Positions 6,876 to 13,639 of a stretch of DNA of 64,000 bases are shown in pieces. Both the position numbers and the translations under genes were made by a program. Source of the DNA: Spirosoma fluviale (lineage in GTDB: Bacteria; Bacteroidota; Bacteroidia; Cytophagales; Spirosomataceae); NCBI RefSeq assembly GCF_900230225.1, contig NZ_OCNH01000005.1, positions 186,001 through 250,000 of the forward strand, given 5' to 3'. The notes beneath the pieces were generated by a model. It was not told the DNA's origin, did not search any database, and was given only the letters and a program-made list of their open reading frames with translations. Numbering within the stretch: position 1 is the stretch's first letter; the number at the start of each line of letters is the position of its first letter.

Positions 6876-8696
6876 CTAAGGCTTCTTTCGCTTCAATGCC
6901 AGATCGTGCGCGGTGTCGTAATACGACCGAAGGCTGCTCCAGTCGAACACATCGGCAATGCTCTCGACGCGGTTCCGTTGCTGAATCCGGTCGCGCTGGG
7001 CCATCCGAACGAAACGATAAAGCACATCAGCCAATTGGTCGGCAGCTTCGTCAAACGACTGCGTCCGGCGGTTAATTACATAGATGCCCCGGTTTTCGTA
7101 GTCGCGCATGATCTGCATGATGAAATCGCCAAAGCCCGACTGATCGCTGGTGACAGTTGGAATTCCCCGAACTACGCACTCCAGCGGGGTGTATCCCCAA
7201 GGCTCATAGTAGCTTGGAAATACGCCAAGATGGCAACCCCGAACGAACTGGCTATAGTCCAGCCCAAAGAGGGGGTTGGTCGAAGCAATGAAGTCGGGGT
7301 GATACACGATTTTGACCCGGTCGTATTCATTATTGACCAGATTGGCCTGCTGAATAAACCGCGTCATATCATCCTCCTGAACCAGATTATGAGTCACGAA
7401 AGGCGGCAGGTGCTTTGTTTTCCAGCTCTGTACCGTCCGCCGAAGACGTAGCCGCCAGTATTCGTCAACAAAGTTATTCAGGTCGGGTAGCGACGTGCCG
7501 TTTGGATCGGATGCCGCAGCCTGGAACAGCCGTTCGCCAACCTGTTTTTCAATGCTCTCGCAGGTTTCCTGAATCTCATCGAGCAACGCCCGTGAGTGAA
7601 GAACGTCCGGATTGATGGAGGTATAAGGCTGTTTGGTCACCATAAACATAACGACGGTCATGTCCATGCCAGCCTCGCGCATCCGGTAATTTAGCCGGGC
7701 GAGGGCTTCGAGAGTCAGGTCGTAGCCCTTGTTCGAAAACTCAAATCGGCCCGAGGTAAAGAAGTACAGGGTTTTCTCCAGGTCGAACGAATAACTCTGG
7801 AAGAAGTGGCCCATCACGAACTCATGAATCTTCTGCTTGTAGCGAACGTGCAGGTTCTGGAACTCGTGAACGGCCGCAAAGCGCGTAACGTTGAGGCCGT
7901 TGGGCAGGACCAGATCCGGGTTTCGCCCCAGGAACACCTCGCACTCGCGGGCCGTAACATCGCTGACCGTGGTGAACACGTGCGCCTGCATAGCTGCGAG
8001 CCGCTCAATGGTTGCCTGGGTGTCGATACCGTAATGCAGTGCTTCCCGCTTCCAGTCGAAAAACGGCAGCTTGCCATAAAAGCCCGGCTCATTCTGTGCC
8101 AGATAGCGCCCCAGCATGGTGGCATGGGTGGTGAAAACGGTAGCTACCTTAACGTTATCGTGCCGTAGATCGGGCAGGCCGGTGCTGGCCATCCATTCGT
8201 GAAAATGAGCCACGAAGTCAACCCGGCGGGCATGGTCCTCAGCCAGCAGCGTAATAAACAGGCGGACCATTTCGCCAAACGCAATCGTTTGGTTAACGAG
8301 GTCTTCAATGTTAAGCGTGGAAAGCTGGTAGTTGAGCCAAAGCCGCGTTTTTATTTCGTTGAGCTGTTCGACGCTAATGCTGCTAATATCGAACAGCACC
8401 ACCCGTGGGCGACCCGTAACGAGCCAATAGCCGTACTCGACACGGAAGCCAAGCTGCCGCATTTTTCGAACCGTCTGGCCAATCTCCGTTGCGTCGGAGT
8501 CGGGAATGGGTTCAAACTCGGCTGCCGCCCGCTGCGGGAAATAGGGGCCAAGGGCTACGTAGTTATCGTCCCACTTTTCCACCATTGCCGGCACTTTCGA
8601 CCGAATCACTGTATAAATTCCACCTACTTGATTACACACCTCCCAGGCGATTTCCAGTAGTAATTTTCGCTTCGATGTTGAAAATACCGCTTCCAA
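6876..8696 (-). CDS. Glycogen synthase, GT3 type
   Basis: 606 residues. It starts with the GT3 (animal and fungal type) signature KLLLEIAWEVCNQVGGIYTV, quite different from the KTGGL motif of bacterial GlgA. Other GT3 blocks are VALGPYFPQ, VDFVAHFHEW, VFTTHATMLGR, FTTVSDVTARE, VLPNGLN, FFTSGRFEFSNKGYD and the C-terminal PSYYEPWGYTPLECVVRGIP with TSDQSGFGDF. It elongates alpha-1,4-glucan from a sugar nucleotide in the cytosol; GT3 enzymes are common in Bacteroidota. The frame offers no ATG before the conserved core, so TTG at 8696 is the best start; an in-frame TGA lies about 30 bases further upstream. The DUF6932 gene abuts its stop. Confidence 0.92.
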   Translation of the reverse strand: MEAVFSTSKRKLLLEIAWEVCNQVGGIYTVIRSKVPAMVEKWDDNYVALGPYFPQRAAAEFEPIPDSDATEIGQTVRKMRQLGFRVEYGYWLVTGRPRVVLFDISSISVEQLNEIKTRLWLNYQLSTLNIEDLVNQTIAFGEMVRLFITLLAEDHARRVDFVAHFHEWMASTGLPDLRHDNVKVATVFTTHATMLGRYLAQNEPGFYGKLPFFDWKREALHYGIDTQATIERLAAMQAHVFTTVSDVTARECEVFLGRNPDLVLPNGLNVTRFAAVHEFQNLHVRYKQKIHEFVMGHFFQSYSFDLEKTLYFFTSGRFEFSNKGYDLTLEALARLNYRMREAGMDMTVVMFMVTKQPYTSINPDVLHSRALLDEIQETCESIEKQVGERLFQAAASDPNGTSLPDLNNFVDEYWRLRLRRTVQSWKTKHLPPFVTHNLVQEDDMTRFIQQANLVNNEYDRVKIVYHPDFIASTNPLFGLDYSQFVRGCHLGVFPSYYEPWGYTPLECVVRGIPTVTSDQSGFGDFIMQIMRDYENRGIYVINRRTQSFDEAADQLADVLYRFVRMAQRDRIQQRNRVESIADVFDWSSLRSYYDTAHDLALKRKKP

Positions 8697-8791
8697 ATTA
8701 GTTAGTAGTTTTGGCGCAATGGTTGATCATAACGACTTATAGCGCCTTTGCTGTGCAAATAAACGATATAAACAATAAGAGATAAATTTGT

Positions 8792-9814
8792 TTATTTTAA
8801 ATATGACTTGGCGTCTGTTACTTCGGTTCGGTTATTCTTCGATAAGGTAATGTTAAAGCCCGGTTGAATACTGAATGCACCGTGTTCCCCTTGTTTGTTT
8901 ACTGCCAGAAAACCTACCTGTATATCCTTGAACTCCTGTTTGTTGACGATTCGGAGGGCGGCTTCTTCACAGGCTTGCTGGGGCGTTCGTCCCTGTCGCA
9001 TTAGCTCTACTACTAAAAATGAGCCACAGGTTCGCATAACCAGTTCGCCAAGACCGGTAGCACAGGCTCCCCCAATTTCGTTGTCGACAAACAAACCCGC
9101 CCCGATAATGGGCGAATCGCCAACGCGCCCTCGCATTTTATAGGCCAGACCGCTGGTGGTGCAGGCCCCTGAAATGTTGCCCTTTGCGTCAATAGCCAGC
9201 ATACCAATGGTGTCGTGCCGTTCAATGTTGGCAATGGGTTTGTACTGGGCCGTTTTGAGCCATTCTTTCCATTCCTTCTCGGCTTTTGCCGTCAGCATTT
9301 TCTCTTTTTTGAAGCCTTGGGCAAGTGCAAATTGAAGGGCCCCTTCGCCACTGAGCATAACATGGGGTGTCTTCTCCATCACGGCTCTGGCTACCGAGAT
9401 CGGGTGCATAATATGTTCCAGAAACGTAACGGAGCCCGCATTCCCTTTCTCGTCCATAATACACGCATCGAGAGTAACGTGACCGTCGCGGTCGGGTCGG
9501 CCACCGTAGCCAACGCTCATATCGTCGGGGTCGGCTTCGGGAATGCGGACGCCGGCTTCAACGGCATCGAGGGCGCTGCCCCCTTTATCGAGTACGGCCT
9601 GAGCGGCTGCATTAGCTTTGGGCTGTTTCCAGGTCGAAATAACCAGCGGACCAGAAGGCGGTGGGCCAGCGGGCAACAGGTTTTGGCCAAGTCCCTGGGG
9701 TACTGAAAGGGGGTCTGAATTGCCGGTAATGGTTGATCTTGTGCGGCTAAACGATAAGGAGGGGAGGAGCCCGGCCAGTGAGCCAAGCGTTAGAAAACGG
9801 CGTCTATTTACCAT
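8792..9814 (-). CDS. Glycosylasparaginase (N-terminal nucleophile hydrolase)
   Basis: 340 residues. A twin-arginine-like signal (NRRRFLTLGSLAGLLPSL) predicts export. The mature protein is an isoaspartyl peptidase/asparaginase-type Ntn hydrolase: VSTWKQPKANAAA and DPDDMSVGYGGRPDRDGHV near the front, then HDTIGMLAID, where Thr202 is the predicted nucleophile freed by self-cleavage. After it come TSGLAYKMRGRVGDSPIIGAG and GLGELVMRTCGSF, typical of glycosylasparaginases that cleave the GlcNAc-Asn bond. Length fits the family. It is transcribed divergently from purU, with about 80 bases between. The likely substrates are glycan-linked asparagines or Asn itself. Confidence 0.9.
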   Translation of the reverse strand: MVNRRRFLTLGSLAGLLPSLSFSRTRSTITGNSDPLSVPQGLGQNLLPAGPPPSGPLVISTWKQPKANAAAQAVLDKGGSALDAVEAGVRIPEADPDDMSVGYGGRPDRDGHVTLDACIMDEKGNAGSVTFLEHIMHPISVARAVMEKTPHVMLSGEGALQFALAQGFKKEKMLTAKAEKEWKEWLKTAQYKPIANIERHDTIGMLAIDAKGNISGACTTSGLAYKMRGRVGDSPIIGAGLFVDNEIGGACATGLGELVMRTCGSFLVVELMRQGRTPQQACEEAALRIVNKQEFKDIQVGFLAVNKQGEHGAFSIQPGFNITLSKNNRTEVTDAKSYLK

Positions 9815-9864
9815 ACATATAAGGCTTACGGCTCAAATTAAAGGAATAAACGCTTGGCATTTAC

Positions 9865-9872
9865 TACTTTTG
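9865..9872 (+). promoter_or_regulatory. -7 box (TACTTTTG) of purU promoter
   Basis: TACTTTTG matches the Bacteroidota sigma-ABfr -7 consensus TAnnTTTG exactly. It lies 22 bases before the purU ATG, implying a leader of only about 15 bases. No clear -33 TTTG sits at the usual distance. Confidence 0.55.
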
Positions 9873-9894
9873 GCCGATTTATTCGAAACGCTTT

Positions 9895-10815
9895 ATGACG
9901 GCTACTGATAAACATATATTGCTCATGGACGGCCCCGACAGCAAGGGTCTGATTTACCACGTGACCGGCGTATTGTTCCGTCACAACCTGAACATCATTC
10001 ATAATGATGAGTACGTAAGTCCGTCAGGCCGGTTTTTCATGCGCACGGAGTTCGAATCGACCGGGGGGCAGGATACCTTCGATAGCACGGCTTTGTTACA
10101 CGAATTAGCCTCAACCATACCCGGCTCCGAAACGGCGGAAAATAGGGGTTCTATAGGGCAAAGTAACCGGACAAATACGGCTTATCAATCAGGAATCACT
10201 TTTCGGCTGAATCCCCGGCGTAAAAAGAATATTGTAGTGATGGTAACGAAGGAACACCATTGCCTGGGTGAACTCCTCATTCGATATGCGTTCGATGAAC
10301 TGGATGCGGATATTCTGGCGGTAGTGAGTAACTACAACATCCTACAGCCGCTGGTCAGCAAGTTCGGAATTCCGTTTCACTATATCTCGCACGAGGGCAA
10401 AACACGGGAGGAGCATGAGGAGGCCATTTTGCGGACGCTGGCAATTTATGAACCGGAGTATCTGGTTCTGGCCAAATACATGCGCGTACTGACGCCCGGC
10501 TTTGTTAACCATTATCCAAACCGGATCATTAATATCCACCATTCCTTTCTGCCCGCCTTCATTGGAGCAAACCCGTACCGGCAGGCTTACGAACGGGGTG
10601 TGAAGATTATTGGCGCCACGGCTCACTTTGTCAATAACGATCTGGACGAAGGGCCAATTATTGCCCAGAATGTGAAAGAAGTGGATCATCGCCATACCGC
10701 AGCCGATATGGCAACCGAAGGAAAAGACGTTGAAAAAATCGTGCTGTCGCAGGCGTTAAAACTGGTCTTCAACGACCGGGTCTTTATTTCGGGGAACCGG
10801 GCAATTGTTTTGTAA
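9895..10815 (+). CDS. purU: Formyltetrahydrofolate deformylase
   Basis: 306 residues. Residues 1-90 form an ACT domain (HILLMDGPDSKGLIYHVTGV), and from about 110 there is a formyltransferase fold with NIVVMVTKEHHCLGELL, NIHHSFLPAFIGANPYRQAY and AHFVNNDLDEGPIIAQ, containing the Asn/His/Asp catalytic set. PurU hydrolyses 10-formyl-THF to formate and THF and balances the one-carbon pool. The insert AENRGSIGQSNRTNTAYQ between the two domains is longer than usual. The last 32 bases overlap the end of cutC on the other strand. Confidence 0.93.
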   Translation: MTATDKHILLMDGPDSKGLIYHVTGVLFRHNLNIIHNDEYVSPSGRFFMRTEFESTGGQDTFDSTALLHELASTIPGSETAENRGSIGQSNRTNTAYQSGITFRLNPRRKKNIVVMVTKEHHCLGELLIRYAFDELDADILAVVSNYNILQPLVSKFGIPFHYISHEGKTREEHEEAILRTLAIYEPEYLVLAKYMRVLTPGFVNHYPNRIINIHHSFLPAFIGANPYRQAYERGVKIIGATAHFVNNDLDEGPIIAQNVKEVDHRHTAADMATEGKDVEKIVLSQALKLVFNDRVFISGNRAIVL

Positions 10816-11533
10816 GCGCGACCAGCGCCTTAACTTTTTCTTCGTTCGCTTCAATATGTTCGTATTCGTCAGGTATGGCCGAAGCCATGGATACGGCGGG
10901 CTGGCGAAATACCATTCGACTATTTTCTGTCTGGCTACCGCTCGAATGCAACGCATTGGCCCCAGCCTCAATAAACAGCGCAGCGTTCCGGACATTCACG
11001 CCCGCGCCAGCCATGATTTCGATGCGCCCGGCTGCCTGTTTTGCCAGTTGCTGAATGATGGATAAGCCTGCTTCGGCGGTCTGATGCTGGCCGGAGGTGA
11101 GAATCCGAACGGCACCGGTACGAATAACGGCTTCAAGGGCTTCGAGGGGATCGCGGGTCATGTCGAAAGCCCGGTGGAAGGTAACGGGTAGCGGGTGCGC
11201 CAGTTCTACCAGGGCCCGCGTCGCTGCTTCATCGACAGTACCGTCGGGCTTTAATATACCCAGCACCAGCCCATCTGCGCCGAGTGCTTTGGCCAGACTG
11301 ATATCCGCACGCATAACGGCCAGTTCGGTATCGGAATACAGAAAATCGCCCCCGCGTGGCCGGATCATGACATAAATTGGAATATGAACTTGTTGCCGGA
11401 CGAGCTGGATCAGGCCGGCGCTGGGTGTAGTACCGCCCTCGGCCATACCGCCACAGAGTTCTATTCGTCCCGCACCTGCCCGTTGGGCCGTAATACATGA
11501 ATCAAGAGAATAAGCGCATACTTCCAGTAGCAT
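10784..11533 (-). CDS. cutC: Copper homeostasis protein CutC
   Basis: 249 residues, a TIM-barrel of the CutC family. Family blocks are LEVCAYSLDSCITAQRAGAG and RIELCGGMAEGGTTPSAGLI at the start, YVMIRPRGGDFLYSD, GADGLVLGILKPDGTVD, TFHRAFDMTRDP and RILTSGQHQTAEAGL. CutC was named for copper tolerance but its biochemical role remains debated. The stop lies inside the end of purU (32-base convergent overlap). Upstream is an A+T-rich gap of about 300 bases shared with the DUF2795 gene. Confidence 0.92.
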   Translation of the reverse strand: MLLEVCAYSLDSCITAQRAGAGRIELCGGMAEGGTTPSAGLIQLVRQQVHIPIYVMIRPRGGDFLYSDTELAVMRADISLAKALGADGLVLGILKPDGTVDEAATRALVELAHPLPVTFHRAFDMTRDPLEALEAVIRTGAVRILTSGQHQTAEAGLSIIQQLAKQAAGRIEIMAGAGVNVRNAALFIEAGANALHSSGSQTENSRMVFRQPAVSMASAIPDEYEHIEANEEKVKALVALTKQLPGSPK

Positions 11534-11625
11534 ATTCGTAGAATTGATGGGTAAGAATAAAAATTACTCGTTAATTAGACGACTAATGGGGATAAATAAG
11601 TCTTAAGTGGGATTAAATAGGGTGT

Positions 11626-11795
11626 TTAACCGGTTAAAATAAACCGTTAAATATACATGTTTGGATGTTACAGGTTAAATGGCATCTTTATCCCGCCGAA
11701 GAGAAACAATACTCAAGTTTACACGTTAATGGCCTAAATCCTTTTAAACTAACGGTTAAGAACATTTCTGCTGAAAAGAGCTTGGATATTAACGG
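11626..11795. promoter_or_regulatory. Cluster of TTAACSGTTAA-like sites (putative operators)
   Basis: A perfect 12-bp palindrome TTAACCGGTTAA (11626-11637) is followed by AACCGTTAA (11642-11650), GGTTAAA (from 11673), CGTTAA (from 11724), AACGGTTAAG (11751-11760) and TTAACGG (from 11789). The series runs up to the promoter of the DUF2795 gene. The rest of the gap between cutC and that gene (11534-11850) holds no convincing ORF; one frame open from 11665 is only an in-frame extension of the small gene. Confidence 0.4.
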
Positions 11796-11810
11796 TTTTT
11801 TTACTTTTGC
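11782..11810 (+). promoter_or_regulatory. Promoter of DUF2795 gene
   Basis: The -7 box TACTTTTGC (11802-11810) is a perfect match to TAnnTTTG, with a TTGG (11782-11785) 16 bases before it as a possible -33 element. The ATG at 11851 lies about 40 bases downstream. Confidence 0.6.
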
Positions 11811-11850
11811 ACCCTTATTAGAAAGCTGTCATCAAAATATCGGACACACT

Positions 11851-12072
11851 ATGTACTGGACACTCGAACTAGCATCCTATTTGGAAGATGCGCCCTGGCC
11901 TGCCACCAAAGACGAATTGATTGATTATTCCATTCGCTCAGGAGCCCCCCTCGAAGTTGTTGAAAATCTTCAGGAACTTGAAGATGATGGGCAACCCTAT
12001 GAGAGCATTGAAGAAATCTGGCCGGATTACCCAACCAAAGATGATTTCTTCTTTAATGAAGATGAGTATTGA
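11851..12072 (+). CDS. DUF2795 domain small protein
   Basis: 73 residues starting MYWTLELASYLEDAPWPATK, very acidic at the C-terminus (DDFFFNEDEY). The DUF2795 domain (helical, about 45 residues) spans LASYLED to about IEEIWPDY. The protein is highly conserved in Cytophagales in this exact length, which decides the start at 11851: the in-frame sequence before it is A+T rich and contains the promoter. The function is unknown. It is followed by a strong bidirectional terminator. Confidence 0.8.
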   Translation: MYWTLELASYLEDAPWPATKDELIDYSIRSGAPLEVVENLQELEDDGQPYESIEEIWPDYPTKDDFFFNEDEY

Positions 12073-12091
12073 GCCAGTTAGGCAGTACTAC

Positions 12092-12133
12092 TAAAAAAGG
12101 CGTATCCAGCTAAATGGGTACGCCTTTTTTAGT
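12092..12133. terminator. Bidirectional intrinsic terminator
   Basis: The inverted repeat TAAAAAAGGCGTAYCC...GGGTACGCCTTTTTTA has an A-run on one side and a T-run on the other. It lies between the convergent DUF2795 and carotenoid hydroxylase genes and can terminate both. Confidence 0.8.
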
Positions 12134-12147
12134 GATCTAATCAATAT

Positions 12148-12171
12148 ACCTACGGGATTGAGCCCGTAGGT
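12148..12171. repeat. Short palindrome ACCTACGGG/CCCGTAGGT
   Basis: Nine-base perfect arms around ATTGAG. The arms share the ACCTACGG core with the longer palindrome at 48409-48472 and with the inner hairpin of the nested elements near 26.1 and 40.3 kb. Confidence 0.6.
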
Positions 12172-12185
12172 ACATATCTATTACC

Positions 12186-12668
12186 TTAGTTTGATCCAGA
12201 TGTTACTTCTGCCTTTGGGGTTTTTACCGGGCGGTCATACTTCTTGGGCGCATATAGAAAGCCAAATGCTTCGGCCCCTTCTTTGGAGTGTACTTTATGA
12301 TGGATATAATGCGCCCGCATAATCCGTTGCATGTAGCGACCGCTTGTGTCAATCTTCACCTTCACGCGCCGATGAACAATTACGTCGTGGAAAATGAAGT
12401 AGAATAAGCCATAAAGCGTTACGCCCGCGCCAATCCAGGTCAGGAAACTAAACTCCGGAATAGCTACCCCGGCCAGAAACAGACCAATGGCTGTTACGCT
12501 AAAAACAACGGCAAACAGGTCGTTTATTTCAAAAAAGCCGTTGTGGTGGTTATGGTGGTCACGGTGCCAGCTCCATAAAAAACCGTGCATAATGTATTTG
12601 TGCGTAAACCATGCTACGCCTTCCATAAACAGGAAAGTACCTAGTACCAAAGCAACATTTACCAGCAT
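12186..12668 (-). CDS. crtZ: Beta-carotene hydroxylase (fatty acid hydroxylase superfamily)
   Basis: 160 residues, integral membrane di-iron enzyme. Four histidine clusters are visible: HKYIMH at about 23, HRDHHNHH at about 35, HDVIVHRR at about 94 and HYIHHKVH at about 119. Hydrophobic segments lie at 2-20, 50-70 and 75-93. The pattern and length fit CrtZ, which adds hydroxyl groups to the rings of beta-carotene to give zeaxanthin, in line with pigmented Cytophagales. No other carotenoid gene is adjacent; the polyprenyl synthase at 53.7 kb could supply precursor. A related hydroxylase of other lipids is the alternative. Confidence 0.87.
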   Translation of the reverse strand: MLVNVALVLGTFLFMEGVAWFTHKYIMHGFLWSWHRDHHNHHNGFFEINDLFAVVFSVTAIGLFLAGVAIPEFSFLTWIGAGVTLYGLFYFIFHDVIVHRRVKVKIDTSGRYMQRIMRAHYIHHKVHSKEGAEAFGFLYAPKKYDRPVKTPKAEVTSGSN

Positions 12669-12837
12669 TTTTGTGTTTCTTTAGTAGCGCAGGTCAATAA
12701 TAAACAAGCCATCGGCGGTCTTGTACTGAACCTACACCAGCGGTCAGATGATATGCTCTACTAACGGTTTGTGTCCTCGAAAAGTTGACGGATATACCCT
12801 TAGTTTTTAACGCAAAATAGAGATACGAGTCGATTAC

Positions 12838-12867
12838 TTGCAAATTTGTGGAAAATCCGTATCTTTA
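12838..12867 (+). promoter_or_regulatory. Promoter of AlbA_2 gene
   Basis: TTGC (12838-12841), then 18 bases, then TATCTTTA (12860-12867), which matches TAnnTTTG at seven of eight positions. It overlaps an in-frame GTG at 12848, which therefore cannot be the start codon. Confidence 0.45.
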
Positions 12868-12889
12868 TAACAAGTCAGTGCTCAACCAG

Positions 12890-13558
12890 ATGAACCCATC
12901 GGTTATGGACTATCAGGCACTCAAAAACCTGGTCAGGCGGGGAGAGGGTAGCAATTTAGAGTTTAAGTTGAAAACGAATCATCCCGAAAAAATTATTCGG
13001 GGCGTGGTTGCTTTCGCTAATACAAACGGTGGAATCATGCTCATCGGCGTCGGTGACGACAAGAAGATTCCTGGACTCAAATACGCCGACGAGGACGAAT
13101 ACCTGCTCGTTAGGGCCATCAACAAGTTTTGTTTCCCACGCATTTCGTACACCATTGAGCGGGTTCAGCTTTACGATGAACGCGAAGTTCTCGTGATCCG
13201 GGTGCCCCGAAGTCCAACACGCCCCCATTATATTGTTCCCGACCCGGCCGACCCGGATAATAAGAAAGCCTATGTGCGCGTCGGCGACAAATCTGTTCAG
13301 GCCAGCCGCGAAGTGCGCGAAATTTTAAAAGGTGAACAGGCTGAGCGCCAGATTCGCTTTAGCTACGGCGACAAAGAACGGATGCTTATGCAGCACCTTG
13401 GGGAACACAACAGCATAACGGTCGATCTGTTTGCCTCGATTGCCGGGATCTCCCGCCGAATTGCCTCCCGAACGCTGGTATTGCTGGTACTGGCTAATGT
13501 GCTCGAAATCCATCCCAGCGATGTAATGGATAAATACACGCCCCGGGCGATTCAATAA
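12890..13558 (+). CDS. AlbA_2 (Schlafen-type) putative nucleic-acid-binding protein
   Basis: 222 residues from ATG 12890. The N-terminal domain is AlbA_2/Schlafen-like: GEGSNLEFKLKTNHPEKIIR, VVAFANTNGGIMLIGVGDD and YVRVGDKSVQASREV are its characteristic blocks. After it comes a winged-helix-like segment (about residues 160-215, ITVDLFASIAGISRRIASRT). Such proteins are usually annotated as ATP-binding or transcriptional regulators, with true function unknown. A GTG at 12848 extends the frame but sits inside the promoter; Met at 12905 is another option. The OPT transporter follows 80 bases downstream. Confidence 0.78.
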   Translation: MNPSVMDYQALKNLVRRGEGSNLEFKLKTNHPEKIIRGVVAFANTNGGIMLIGVGDDKKIPGLKYADEDEYLLVRAINKFCFPRISYTIERVQLYDEREVLVIRVPRSPTRPHYIVPDPADPDNKKAYVRVGDKSVQASREVREILKGEQAERQIRFSYGDKERMLMQHLGEHNSITVDLFASIAGISRRIASRTLVLLVLANVLEIHPSDVMDKYTPRAIQ

Positions 13559-13639
13559 TGTTGGCCCCGTTTTTCGGTATGTTCCGGGAATGTCTTACTT
13601 TGTCATGCTCAGGAATGATGCACAACAAACCCGAAGACA

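Noticed and set aside
11665..11850. In-frame N-terminal extension of the DUF2795 gene
   Set aside because: The extension is A+T rich, contains the perfect TACTTTTGC promoter box, and the conserved family protein starts at the Met at 11851.
12682..12729. Minus-strand codons reading VQYKTADGLFIIDLRY before a stop, upstream of crtZ
   Set aside because: It looks like a protein C-terminus, but an in-frame TAG directly precedes it and no family match can be named. It is too short to call a pseudogene.
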